Shown here: positions 44,313-56,580 of the stretch, one piece after another | Layout: each line of letters starts with the position of its first letter | How positions within the stretch are numbered: position 1 is the stretch's first letter | Source of the DNA: Arthrobacter sp. ISL-95 | GTDB taxonomy: Bacteria; Actinomycetota; Actinomycetes; Actinomycetales; Micrococcaceae | Direction: 5' to 3' | Length of the DNA stretch: 64,000 nt | Assembly (NCBI RefSeq): GCF_018613695.1 | Contig: NZ_JAGGPR010000005.1 | Coordinates: 927,571-991,570, forward strand | Position numbers and translations under genes: made by a program | Notes under the pieces: generated by a model | Databases searched by the model: none | What the model saw: the letters and a program-made list of their open reading frames with translations, nothing else | What the model was told of the DNA's origin: nothing

Positions 44313-45524
44313 GGGTTTGAGGGGTTCTCTTGCCGGCAGCCATGCCGCGGCCGTGAGGAGGAGCACGCCTCCGGTGATGCCGAACGCCCAGCCGTAGCCG
44401 AGCCGGTCAGCGAGGAGTCCGGCCACGATCGGGCCGATGATCGCCCCCGTGTCAGCGGCCATTTGGAAGATGGCCAGTACTTTCCCTCCCGAGCGTCCGC
44501 GGCCGATGACATCGGCCACGGCGGCCTGCTGCGCCGGGCCCAGCAGGCCGGAGCCGAAACCCGCCACTGCTGACGCGATGAGGAATCCCGTTAGATCCGT
44601 GGTGAGCCCAATGACGCCGGTGGCCGCTCCGGTGATGACCAGGCCCGGGATCAGCAGGGGTTTTCGTCCCCAAGCGTCCGCGAGCCGCCCACTGAACGTC
44701 AGGGCAAGGGCATTGCCCACGGCAAAGATAGCCAGTGCCCAAGCTGCGGTCTCAGGCGCTGACTGCAGGACTGCGACGGCAAACAGCGGGATGGTGGCCA
44801 TCCGGACACCGAATGTCACCCAGCCGTTGCCAAAACTCGAAAATATGGCGGCGCGGTAGGCAGAGTCCGCCAAAGCGTCCTTAAGGGTCATGGCCGGAGC
44901 CGGTGCGGTGTCCTCTGCTGCATTGCCTTCCCCGCTAAGCAGGGTTCGCACCACCAGGGCGGCCACCAACAACGCTCCCGCGTAAGCGAGGAAAGGTACC
45001 CTGAGGCCGAAGCCCGCCAGCAGACCTCCCACTACCGGACCCAGGACGCTTCCGATCAGGAACGCGGAGGCGTACGCGCCGGACACACGCCCTCGACGCT
45101 CGGGTGGCGCCAGACGGATGAGCAGTCCCATGGCGGCAACAGTGAACATCACCGAGCCGGCCCCGCCGAGCCCCCGGAAGATCAGCAATTGCCAATAGTC
45201 CTGCGCGAAGGCACATGCCGCGGTGGAGACTGCAACGATCAGCAACCCGGTGACGTAGACGTTCCGCTCCCCGAACCGTCCAATCAAGGCACCGCCCGCA
45301 GGGGCGAAGACCAACCGCATGAACGCGAAGATACTTACAATCACTGCGGCAGCCGTGGCGCCAACATCGAAGGTGGTGGCAAACTGCGGCAGAACGGGGG
45401 CCACCAGGCCGAAGCCCAGCGCGATCAGGAACGCCGCGGCCAACATCACCTTGATGTCGCGCGGAAGGGGAGTCTTCTCCGGCCTGATCCTTGGGGCTTT
45501 AACGGATCTGGGCGACTCGGTCAT
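44304..45524 (-). CDS. MFS transporter, multidrug-exporter type
   Basis: A 406-residue permease with about 12 membrane helices. ALGFGLVAPVLPQFATTF in helix 1, APAGGALIGRFGERNVYVTGLL (loop 2-3 signature), and GSVLGPVVGGLLAGFG in helix 5 (motif C of drug/H+ antiporters) point to an efflux carrier. Substrate unknown. ATG 45524 has GAAGGA upstream; the longer frame reaching to 45800 lacks family features. It is divergent from amt, whose control region lies in between. Confidence 0.88.
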   Translation of the reverse strand: MTESPRSVKAPRIRPEKTPLPRDIKVMLAAAFLIALGFGLVAPVLPQFATTFDVGATAAAVIVSIFAFMRLVFAPAGGALIGRFGERNVYVTGLLIVAVSTAACAFAQDYWQLLIFRGLGGAGSVMFTVAAMGLLIRLAPPERRGRVSGAYASAFLIGSVLGPVVGGLLAGFGLRVPFLAYAGALLVAALVVRTLLSGEGNAAEDTAPAPAMTLKDALADSAYRAAIFSSFGNGWVTFGVRMATIPLFAVAVLQSAPETAAWALAIFAVGNALALTFSGRLADAWGRKPLLIPGLVITGAATGVIGLTTDLTGFLIASAVAGFGSGLLGPAQQAAVADVIGRGRSGGKVLAIFQMAADTGAIIGPIVAGLLADRLGYGWAFGITGGVLLLTAAAWLPAREPLKPKN

Positions 45525-45610
45525 ACGGTGCTGGTCCTTCAGATGGGATATCGGTGATAACTGTGGAGCTGATGAGGTGCTTGTGGTCCAAACCGGGTAA
45601 TTTCGGTGAA

Positions 45611-45648
45611 GTCCGACGCCTGAAACATATCCGTAACACCGGGGATAT
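45611..45648 (+). promoter_or_regulatory. Candidate GlnR box upstream of amt
   Basis: Four pentamers at six-base spacing: GTCCG (45611), GAAAC (45622), GTAAC (45633) and GATAT (45644). The actinobacterial GlnR consensus is GTnAC-n6-GnAAC repeated; the two inner boxes fit exactly and the outer two only partly. A further GTAAC-n6-GCAAT is at 45675-45690. GlnR activates amt-glnK in Streptomyces and mycobacteria. Confidence 0.45.
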
Positions 45649-45798
45649 GCACCATTTACGTTGGGGAGGTTGTTGTAACGAGCCCGCAATGTAAAACCTG
45701 CGCAGGTGAAACACGGCGGCACGAAACTCTTAAGCAGGACGCAAACGGCGTCAGGACAGCGGTTGAACCGCAGATCTAGCAAGAGAGGAACGTGCACC

Positions 45799-47130
45799 AT
45801 GGAACTTACCGCAGGTCACGTATGGGTCATGGTGGCGGCGGCGCTTGTGCTGTTCATGACACCTGGTCTGGCATTTTTCTACGGCGGCATGACACGCGCC
45901 AAGGCAGCCCTGAACATGATGATGATGAGCTTCATCTCCATCGGCATTGTGGGCGTCGTCTGGGTGCTGTGGGGCGCTTCGATGAGCTCCGGGGAAGGCT
46001 TCTTGGAGATCGTGGGCAACCCGCTAGCTTCCTTTGGTCTTATCGGGGTTGAAACCACCCCGGACGCAATGATCAAGATCGGCTACGCAGCAACCTTTGC
46101 CATCATCACCGTCGCCCTCATCAGCGGCGCGATTGCTGACCGCGCCAAATTCGGGGCCTGGAGCATCTTCGTTCCGGTCTGGGTCACTCTGGTTTACTGC
46201 CCGCTGGCCTACATGGTCTGGGGTGGCGGATTGTTCGGCCCCGAAGGCGCAATCGGCAAGGCGCTCGGCCCGGCCATCGACTTTGCCGGGGGCACCGTGG
46301 TGCACATCAACGCCGGTGTAGCAGCTCTCGTCCTGGTCCTTATCATTGGCAACCGCCGCGGCTTCGGCAAGGACCCGAACCACCGTCCGCACAACATCCC
46401 GTTCGTGATGCTCGGCGCTGCAATCCTCTGGTTTGGCTGGTTCGGTTTCAACGGCGGCGCAGCTACCACCGCGGAACAGGCGGGCCTGATCTGGATCAAC
46501 ACCCTGGCAGCCCCTGCAGCAGCGATGATCGGCTGGCTTATTACCGAACGCATTCGTGACGGGCACCCGACATCCCTCGGCGCTGCATCCGGTGTTGTAG
46601 CCGGCCTGGTGGCAATCACCCCGGCCTGCGCAAACGTGGATCCCATCGGTGCCCTCGGCCTGGGTGTAGTTGCCGGTGTTGCCTCTGCTCTGGCAGTTGG
46701 CCTGAAGTTCCGTTGGGGCTTCGATGATTCCTTGGACGTTGTAGGCGTTCACCTTGTCTCAGGCATCATTGGCACCGTGGCCCTTGGCTTCATCGCCAAG
46801 TCCACTGACGGAGTGGGTGGCGGTCTCTTCTACGGTGGCGGCATGACCCAGATGTGGGCACAGCTCGCAGCAGCCGGAATCGCGATTGCTTACTCGGCCA
46901 TCATGACGGCCATCATTGCCTTCGCCATCCACAAGACCATGGGCTTCAGGGTCTCCACGGAGCAGGAGAACGTTGGCGTCGACCTCAGCCTCCACGCTGA
47001 GACAGCCTACGAGTTTGGAGTCAACGGCCACGGCGGCAGCTTCCAGCCACTGCACAATGCCGTGACAGGGAAGTCCGACCCCGCCGCAGCCAAGACCCCC
47101 GCAGAAGGCAAGGAGAGTGTCCAGGCATGA
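45799..47130 (+). CDS. amt: Ammonium transporter Amt
   Basis: Trimeric membrane channel for ammonium uptake. The 443-residue product has 11 expected membrane helices; family segments are FYGGMTRAKAALNMMMMSF, DFAGGTVVHINAGVAALVL (with the signature Asp and pore His) and AILWFGWFGFNGG. ATG 45799 is preceded by AGAGAGGAA. An open frame upstream (from 45706) has no similarity. The stop overlaps the glnK start by four bases, the standard amt-glnK arrangement in which PII blocks the channel. Confidence 0.96.
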   Translation: MELTAGHVWVMVAAALVLFMTPGLAFFYGGMTRAKAALNMMMMSFISIGIVGVVWVLWGASMSSGEGFLEIVGNPLASFGLIGVETTPDAMIKIGYAATFAIITVALISGAIADRAKFGAWSIFVPVWVTLVYCPLAYMVWGGGLFGPEGAIGKALGPAIDFAGGTVVHINAGVAALVLVLIIGNRRGFGKDPNHRPHNIPFVMLGAAILWFGWFGFNGGAATTAEQAGLIWINTLAAPAAAMIGWLITERIRDGHPTSLGAASGVVAGLVAITPACANVDPIGALGLGVVAGVASALAVGLKFRWGFDDSLDVVGVHLVSGIIGTVALGFIAKSTDGVGGGLFYGGGMTQMWAQLAAAGIAIAYSAIMTAIIAFAIHKTMGFRVSTEQENVGVDLSLHAETAYEFGVNGHGGSFQPLHNAVTGKSDPAAAKTPAEGKESVQA

Positions 47131-47465
47131 AGCTCATCACAGCGATCGTCCGTCCCGAAAAGCTTGAAGCAGTCCGGGAAGGCCTCGAATCATACGGGGT
47201 CCAGGGCCTGACGGTCAGTGCGGCCAGTGGCTACGGCCGCCAGCGCGGCTACACCGAGGTGTACCGGGGAGCCGAGTACAACGTGGACCTGCTCCCGAAG
47301 ATCCGCATCGAGGTCCTCGCCACGGATGAGCAGGCAGACGACATCCTGGATGTCCTAATCGCCAGCTCAAACACAGGCCGCGCCGGCGACGGCAAGGTCT
47401 GGACCGTGGATGTCTACGAAGCAGTCCGGGTCAGGACAGGGGAGCGCGGCTCAGCCGCTATCTAA
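47127..47465 (+). CDS. glnK: Nitrogen regulatory protein PII (GlnK)
   Basis: Trimeric nitrogen/energy sensor that binds ATP/ADP and 2-oxoglutarate and gates Amt. The 112-residue protein has Tyr51 in the T-loop GYTEVYRGAEYNVD, the residue adenylylated by GlnD in actinobacteria, and the B-loop region TGRAGDGKVW. It is coupled to amt (ATGA) and followed by a strong terminator. glnD normally follows in related actinobacteria, but none is present here. Confidence 0.96.
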   Translation: MKLITAIVRPEKLEAVREGLESYGVQGLTVSAASGYGRQRGYTEVYRGAEYNVDLLPKIRIEVLATDEQADDILDVLIASSNTGRAGDGKVWTVDVYEAVRVRTGERGSAAI

Positions 47466-47481
47466 ACCTTCAACCCAAAAT

Positions 47482-47518
47482 GCGGGCCGGGTACCAGTCA
47501 AGGTACCCGGCCCGCTTT
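47482..47518 (+). terminator. Terminator of amt-glnK
   Basis: GCGGGCCGGGTACC and GGTACCCGGCCCGC form a perfect 14-bp stem (47482-47495, 47502-47515) with a six-base loop and a short T-run. Confidence 0.9.
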
Positions 47519-47617
47519 GCGTTGGCGCTGTGGCTGGGCGATTCGCGTCGTGACGGCTTCGGAGGATTGGTCGCCCGCTGCCCCGCGATGACCCTACCGC
47601 TGATTGAGAGACGCGAC

Positions 47618-47919
47618 ATGACCGCCGGATAAGCCCTGCTTGAGCTCATCGCCAACGTCGAAGGCGGCCGGCGGGACCAGGTCATCCGGGCGACCGACCT
47701 GAACCACGGCGGTCGGGCGCTGCTGATCGCCATCCTCGTCGCTCATGGCCAAAACATTCTTTACCCCTGCTCGCCGCCGAATTCCTCGGCGCCACCGGTG
47801 GTGACCTCGCTGTCTTCCAGTCCGCCGAGGGTGAGCGGTCGTTGTCGGGCTTGCTCCGGCGTCGGCTCAATGTTCCTTGGGCCAACGGCTTCGTAGTGGA
47901 CAGCATCAATCTCTCATAG
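47618..47919 (+). pseudogene. Decayed IS110-family transposase remnant
   Basis: Three transposase-like pieces lie within 300 bases in different frames. ALLELIANVEGG leading to IRATDLNHGGRALLIAILVAHGQ (read in two overlapping parts) resembles the N-terminal DEDD domain. AAEFLGATGGDLAVF resembles the C-terminal transposase_20 motif, and LLRRRLNVPWA resembles the extreme C-terminus. The catalytic middle is missing, and a TAA lies just after the only ATG. It follows directly after the amt-glnK terminator. The rest of 47519-47987 shows no gene. Confidence 0.7.
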
Positions 47920-47987
47920 TGCCGCCTGTTCCATGTGAAGAGAGGGGTGTCACTAATCATCCAGTCCCGAGAGGCATTCGCCGTGCC

Positions 47988-48944
47988 TCAGCTCTTGTTG
48001 GAAGCTGCGATCGGGAGGGACGATTTCAGTCGAGAACCAAGGCGGCCCACATTATGGGTAACGGTTCGGAAGATGAATGATGGGGAGATGCGCTCATCCA
48101 TAACCTTGGGTCGTGTGATGTGTGGCGGCCAGTTTTGTTGGAGCCATACGCGCCACGTCCAATAAGAGCGCCAGTGACCCTTAATCTTGGAAAGAGCCAT
48201 CACATCCGTTAAGGCCATGAAAAACACTCTTTCGAGATCGTTCCGCACTTCCTCAGCGGCCTCCATCTCGCGCACCCACCGGAGCTCTGCGAGGGTTCCG
48301 CGCATGATCGAATCTTCCTGCTTCGTAGCTTGCTCGTGATGAATTCGGCGGCCCACCAGTGGATCCGCAATGTACAGGAAGGATCCTTCAAAGGTGAGTT
48401 CACAAAAGTAGATCACATCCTCTGCTGGAGGGGCCCACTCTTTGAATCTAGCGAGGACGGTTCGCCTCACCAGTGCTGAAGATGGGCAGATCCAGCCATC
48501 GCCCTTGAGCAAGGTCTGCGCATCGTGCCGCCCCGCTAAGAATGCAGGGAAAGGGGGAGGTGATTCCGACTGATTGCCGAAGGTGCTGAAGTTAGTGTGG
48601 ATACAAACCAGCGTGGCATCATCTTGGATAAAAGAAATCTGCCGAGCGAGCTTCTCAGGCAGCCACACATCGTCAGCATCAAGAAAAGCCAACCAGTCGC
48701 CCGTAGCTCGAGCAATGCCACTGTTCCGCGCCCCCGAAAGCCCTGCGTTCTTTTGGTTCAGGACGACCACCCGGTCCAAGTAAGGCCTCAGCACCCGCTC
48801 AGTTTCATCCGTGCTTCCATCGTTGACAACAATGATCTCATCCGCGGGCCGCGTTTGCGCGAACACACTTTCCAAAGCATCGACCACAAAGGCAGCGGAA
48901 TTGTAGGACGGAATGATCACGCTGACTCGCAGTTCTTCAGACAT
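47988..48944 (-). CDS. Family 2 glycosyltransferase
   Basis: A GT-A fold glycosyltransferase of 318 residues: VSVIIPSYNSAAFVVDALES at the N-terminus, IIVVNDGSTDETERVL, and the metal-binding LAFLDADDVWLP. The C-terminal half has an aromatic, basic stretch (HWRSYWTWRVWLQQNWPP) and no clear membrane helix. Donor and acceptor are unknown; such enzymes make surface glycans. It stands alone between an IS110 remnant and about 500 bases of noncoding sequence, suggesting acquired DNA. There is no sugar-biosynthesis cluster around it. Confidence 0.87.
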   Translation of the reverse strand: MSEELRVSVIIPSYNSAAFVVDALESVFAQTRPADEIIVVNDGSTDETERVLRPYLDRVVVLNQKNAGLSGARNSGIARATGDWLAFLDADDVWLPEKLARQISFIQDDATLVCIHTNFSTFGNQSESPPPFPAFLAGRHDAQTLLKGDGWICPSSALVRRTVLARFKEWAPPAEDVIYFCELTFEGSFLYIADPLVGRRIHHEQATKQEDSIMRGTLAELRWVREMEAAEEVRNDLERVFFMALTDVMALSKIKGHWRSYWTWRVWLQQNWPPHITRPKVMDERISPSFIFRTVTHNVGRLGSRLKSSLPIAASNKS

Positions 48945-49446
48945 CTGTAACGCTCCTTCGCTGGCACCGTTCTTGCCATTGTCCGCACCGCGTCAACGGA
49001 GGGGAATGTTCGTTACGGGACCTGCGTCGGGGCGGCGCCGCCAACCACTGGTTCCGCTTCCAGGATGCCTGCTTCGAGGCGATCACCGCCGAAGTGTTCT
49101 ACCACTGGTCAAATGGCCAGTGCGACTGACCCAATAAGCTCCTGCCACAGCCACCGAATTGTCGGAGAAGGACCGGAAGCCCTACCGGGCTTGGACTAGC
49201 TAGTGTCTAACCAATGCAGCGTTCCCTTACTCATTCGTGAGTAAGGGCGCGCCCCCGCACTGAACTTACATCCGACACTTCGGAATAGAAATAGGTAGCT
49301 GGGGAACCGGCGCTCTTTCCATCAAAATTGGGACAATCCAAGTCGTCTCGGCAGGAAATCGAGGCATAATTCCTACTCCGCGGCACCCGCAGATCAGCCG
49401 AGACGAACGTTGACAACATCATTGAGATTCCTATCGGTTCGCGGCG
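48945..49446. other. Gene-poor scar between the glycosyltransferase and zwf
   Basis: No convincing gene. A plus-strand frame (to about 49127) reads RRGGAANHWFRFQDACFEA and stops; it may be the tail of a lost gene, not identified. A perfect hairpin CCCTTACTCA/TGAGTAAGGG with TTCG loop is at 49224-49247. A 63-codon minus frame at 49231-49422 has no recognisable features. Confidence 0.45.
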
Positions 49447-50847
49447 TCAGTCCACGACGCCGGTGGGCCAGCCCGCCGGGCCCGCGCTGCCGGCGTCGTA
49501 CTCTTCCAGCGGGACGTCGCCGGCCTCCCAGGCGCGGAGGACCGGCTCAATGATCCGCCAGCAGTCCTCGGCGGTATCGCCCCGGACAGACAACAAGGGG
49601 TCACCGTTCAGGATGCCTTCCAGCACTTCACCGTACGGAAGCATTCCGGCCGCGTTGAGCCGGGTCACCAAACTGGCGCGGTCCAGAGTGAAGATGTCGC
49701 CGGGGCCGTTGACATCGACGTCGAGTTCCAGCACATCCGGGCCGAAACCGATCCGCAGCTGGTTGGGGGAGTCCACACCGGAAAATCCCTTGGGCAGGTG
49801 GGGGACAGGGCGGAAAGTGATGACGGCTTCCTTGCGCCGGTGTCCCATGGCCTTGCCGGATCGAAGGATGAACGGCACACCCTTCCACCGCCAGTTGTCT
49901 ATCTCCACCCGGACCTCCGCCAGGGTTTCGGTGTTGCGTGAAGGGTCTACACCTTCCTCGGCAGCGTAATCCGGCACCGTTCTTTCGCCGAGTGTTCCCG
50001 CCGTATATCGGGCACGGCGTGTGGATTCGCTGTATGGGGCTTTGATGCTGCTGGCCCGCAGGACCGTCGCCACGGCGTCACGCAGGTCCCGTTCGTCAAT
50101 GGTGGCTGGAGCGTCGATCGCGAGGAAAGCAATGATGTGCAGGAGATGGCTCTGGATCATGTCGCGAAGGGCGCCGGCAGTGTCGTAGTATCGGGCCCGT
50201 CCTTCGAGTGCCAGGTCCTCATCGAAGATGACCTCCACCTTCTCGATGTGGTCCCGGTTCCATACCGGCTCCAAGAACCTGTTGGCGAAACGGAGTCCCA
50301 GGATGTTCAGTACCGTCGCTTTGCCCAGAAAGTGGTCCACGCGGTGGATGTGGTCCTCGGGAACCAGTGCTGCGAGTGTCTTGTTGAGTTCACGCGCAGA
50401 CTCTGTTCCGGAGCCGAAGGGCTTTTCCATCACCAAGCGTGTCCCAGGGGGCAGTTGATCCCGGTGGAGAACCTCGCAGGCTTTCTGGCTGACGTGGGGC
50501 GGCAAGGCGAAGTAGATGGCCACGGGACCCTCAAGCCGGGCCAGCAGCTCGGCCAACGGGCCTTCAGCGGTGACATCCACCTGATGGTATTCGGTGGTTG
50601 ATGCAACGGCAGCTACGTCGGCGCGGCCTGCGGCGTCGGCGGCGCTTGATGCTGCAGCGAAGGCAGTGTTGACCCGGTCCTGCCACTGTTCAGGGGACCA
50701 CGGGTCAGAACCCGCTCCCACCAAACGAAGGCCGGGCGCCCGGCCGGCAGCCAGGAGTCCGGCCAGTCCGGGCAGAAGCAGCCTGCCTGTCAGGTCCCCG
50801 GACGCGCCGAGGATGAGCAACGTTTTTACAGTTGTTTTGCTGGTCAC
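49447..50847 (-). CDS. zwf: Glucose-6-phosphate 1-dehydrogenase
   Basis: Oxidises glucose-6-phosphate to 6-phosphogluconolactone, the entry to the oxidative pentose phosphate pathway. The 466-residue product has the nucleotide-binding GASGDLTGRLLLPG (near 13-26), MEKPFGSGTESARELN and the substrate-site RVDHFLGKATV. GTG 50847 gives the usual start; the frame runs further upstream without similarity. No opcA, gnd, tal or tkt is adjacent, so this is probably a stand-alone or second copy rather than the one in the main pathway operon. It is divergent from ffh. Confidence 0.92.
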   Translation of the reverse strand: MTSKTTVKTLLILGASGDLTGRLLLPGLAGLLAAGRAPGLRLVGAGSDPWSPEQWQDRVNTAFAAASSAADAAGRADVAAVASTTEYHQVDVTAEGPLAELLARLEGPVAIYFALPPHVSQKACEVLHRDQLPPGTRLVMEKPFGSGTESARELNKTLAALVPEDHIHRVDHFLGKATVLNILGLRFANRFLEPVWNRDHIEKVEVIFDEDLALEGRARYYDTAGALRDMIQSHLLHIIAFLAIDAPATIDERDLRDAVATVLRASSIKAPYSESTRRARYTAGTLGERTVPDYAAEEGVDPSRNTETLAEVRVEIDNWRWKGVPFILRSGKAMGHRRKEAVITFRPVPHLPKGFSGVDSPNQLRIGFGPDVLELDVDVNGPGDIFTLDRASLVTRLNAAGMLPYGEVLEGILNGDPLLSVRGDTAEDCWRIIEPVLRAWEAGDVPLEEYDAGSAGPAGWPTGVVD

Positions 50848-51015
50848 TGTGCCAGCATGCCATCTTGCAGGTGCGACTTGGTACCCTAGATAGTCGAGTC
50901 CCGTAGTCGATTCAGATTTGTTGGCTGAGGCACATTTGCTGGGGCAAGAATGATCAGGACTATGGCGTGCCGCATTGGCCGCCATTCGTAGACCATCGAA
51001 AGAAGTGCACGGCGC

Positions 51016-52596
51016 GTGTTCAATTCACTCTCTGACCGGTTGACAGCAACCTTCAAGAACCTTCGTGGCAAGGGCCGCCTCACCGAGGCTGATGTCGATG
51101 CCACCGTTCGTGAGATTCGCCGTGCCCTGCTGGATGCGGACGTTGCAGTATCCGTGGTCCGCGAGTTCACCGGCCGTATCCGCGAACGCGCCCTGGGCGC
51201 CGAAGTCTCGGGAGCATTGAACCCGAGCCAGCAGATCGTGAAGATCGTCAACGAGGAACTCAAGGAGATCCTTGGTGGCGAAACCCGTCGCATCCGTTTG
51301 GCCAAGACCGGCCCCACCATCATCATGCTCGCCGGCCTCCAGGGTGCCGGCAAGACCACCTTGGCCGGCAAGCTGTCCAAGTGGCTCAAGTCCCAGGGGC
51401 ACAGCCCCATGCTGGTGGCCTGTGATCTTCAGCGCCCCAACGCAGTGACCCAGCTCCAGGTTGTGGGACAGCGCGCGGGCGTCCCGGTGTTCGCTCCGCA
51501 CCCGGGCGCAACGTCCGAGCTTGAGCACCCTGCCGGCGACCCCGTGGCCGTAGCCAAGGCAGGTGTGGAGGAAGCGCGTCAGAAGCTGCACGACGTCGTG
51601 ATTGTTGACACCGCCGGTCGTCTTGGCGTCGACGCCGAGATGATGGATCAGGCCCGCCGCATCCGTCAGGCGATCATTCCTAACGAAGTCCTGTTCGTCA
51701 TCGACTCCATGATCGGCCAGGACGCCGTGAACACGGCTATGGCGTTCGATGAAGGCGTCAACTTCACGGGCATCGTGTTGTCCAAGCTCGACGGCGATGC
51801 CCGCGGCGGTGCCGCGCTGTCGGTGGCGTCCGTTACTGGCAAGCCGGTGATGTTTGCGTCCACCGGTGAAGGCCTTGATGATTTCGAGCTCTTCCACCCG
51901 GACCGTATGGCTTCCCGCATCCTGGACATGGGTGACGTCCTCACGCTGATCGAACAGGCTGAGAAGGCGTGGGACAAGGACGAAGCTGCCCGGATGGCGA
52001 AGAAGTTCGCCGACCAGGAAGACTTCACCCTGGACGACTTCCTCGCCCAGATGCAGCAGATCCGCAACATGGGCTCCATGAAGAAGATGCTCATGATGAT
52101 GCCGGGTGCGCAGAACATCCGCCAGCAGCTGGAGAACTTCGACGAAAAAGAGATTGACCGCGTCGAGGCAATCGTCCGCTCCATGACTCCCCACGAGCGT
52201 GTTGCGCCGAAGATCATCAACGGCTCACGCCGCGCCCGTATTGCCAAGGGTTCCGGTGTGCACGTGTCCGAGGTCAACGGCCTGCTGGAGCGTTTCGCCC
52301 AAGCCCAGAAGATGATGAAGAAGCTCGCTCAGGGCGGCGGCATGCCGGGTATGCCCGGGATGCCTGGCCTCGGAGGCCCCGGCGGAGGACGCAAGAGCGG
52401 CAAAAACGCGCCCAAGAAGAAGGCTCGCTCGGGCAACCCTGCCAAGGCTGCCCAAGAACTGCGTGATGCCGAAGCCAAGCGGGCAAACGCAGCGTCGGCA
52501 GCTCCCTCGGGGGCAGCTTTTGGTCAGGGTGCAGCAGACTTTGATCCGTCATCGATGAATCTTCCCAAGGGCTTCGACAAGTTCCTCGGCAAGTAG
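51016..52596 (+). CDS. ffh: Signal recognition particle protein Ffh
   Basis: SRP54 GTPase that binds signal sequences and 4.5S RNA. The 526-residue product has an N domain, a G domain with GLQGAGKTTLAGKLSKWL, VDTAGRLGVDAEMMDQ and SKLDGDARGGAAL, and a Met-rich M domain (MKKMLMMMPGAQNIR, then the RNA-binding RRARIAKGSG near residue 405). A Gly/Met- and Lys-rich C-terminal extension is typical of actinobacteria. GTG 51016 is the start. It is divergent from zwf and followed by a hairpin at 52604. Confidence 0.96.
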   Translation: MFNSLSDRLTATFKNLRGKGRLTEADVDATVREIRRALLDADVAVSVVREFTGRIRERALGAEVSGALNPSQQIVKIVNEELKEILGGETRRIRLAKTGPTIIMLAGLQGAGKTTLAGKLSKWLKSQGHSPMLVACDLQRPNAVTQLQVVGQRAGVPVFAPHPGATSELEHPAGDPVAVAKAGVEEARQKLHDVVIVDTAGRLGVDAEMMDQARRIRQAIIPNEVLFVIDSMIGQDAVNTAMAFDEGVNFTGIVLSKLDGDARGGAALSVASVTGKPVMFASTGEGLDDFELFHPDRMASRILDMGDVLTLIEQAEKAWDKDEAARMAKKFADQEDFTLDDFLAQMQQIRNMGSMKKMLMMMPGAQNIRQQLENFDEKEIDRVEAIVRSMTPHERVAPKIINGSRRARIAKGSGVHVSEVNGLLERFAQAQKMMKKLAQGGGMPGMPGMPGLGGPGGGRKSGKNAPKKKARSGNPAKAAQELRDAEAKRANAASAAPSGAAFGQGAADFDPSSMNLPKGFDKFLGK

Positions 52597-52603
52597 TCCG
52601 TGG

Positions 52604-52638
52604 CCGACATCCCAACCGCGTCGCAGTTGGGATGTCGG
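52604..52638 (+). terminator. Hairpin after ffh
   Basis: CCGACATCCCAAC (52604-52616) and GTTGGGATGTCGG (52626-52638) form a perfect 13-bp stem. There is no T-run, and the next gene's TAGGCT -10-like box begins 11 bases later. Confidence 0.65.
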
Positions 52639-52660
52639 AGCTGTGGAATAGGCTGAATCA

Positions 52661-56502
<3,842 letters not shown>

Positions 56503-56509
56503 GAATAAA

Positions 56510-56521
56510 TTGAAGCTTCAA
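56510..56521. promoter_or_regulatory. Palindrome TTGAAGCTTCAA upstream of the VOC dioxygenase
   Basis: A perfect 12-base palindrome 60 bases before the gene, next to the AT-rich AGTAATTTATATAGG that may hold the promoter. Catechol-dioxygenase-like VOC genes are often under MarR-type repressors with such sites; no regulator gene is adjacent. Confidence 0.4.
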
Positions 56522-56580
56522 GTAATTTATATAGGTAGGAAGGTGCCGATGAGCGGCAACCTCGGAACCGGGAGCTTCAC

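Noticed and set aside
49231..49422. 63-codon minus-strand frame before zwf's downstream end
   Set aside because: No recognisable domain and no clear ribosome-binding site; lies in a gene-poor scar.
51025..52194. 389-codon minus-strand frame opposite ffh
   Set aside because: Shadow; typical of high-GC third-position bias.
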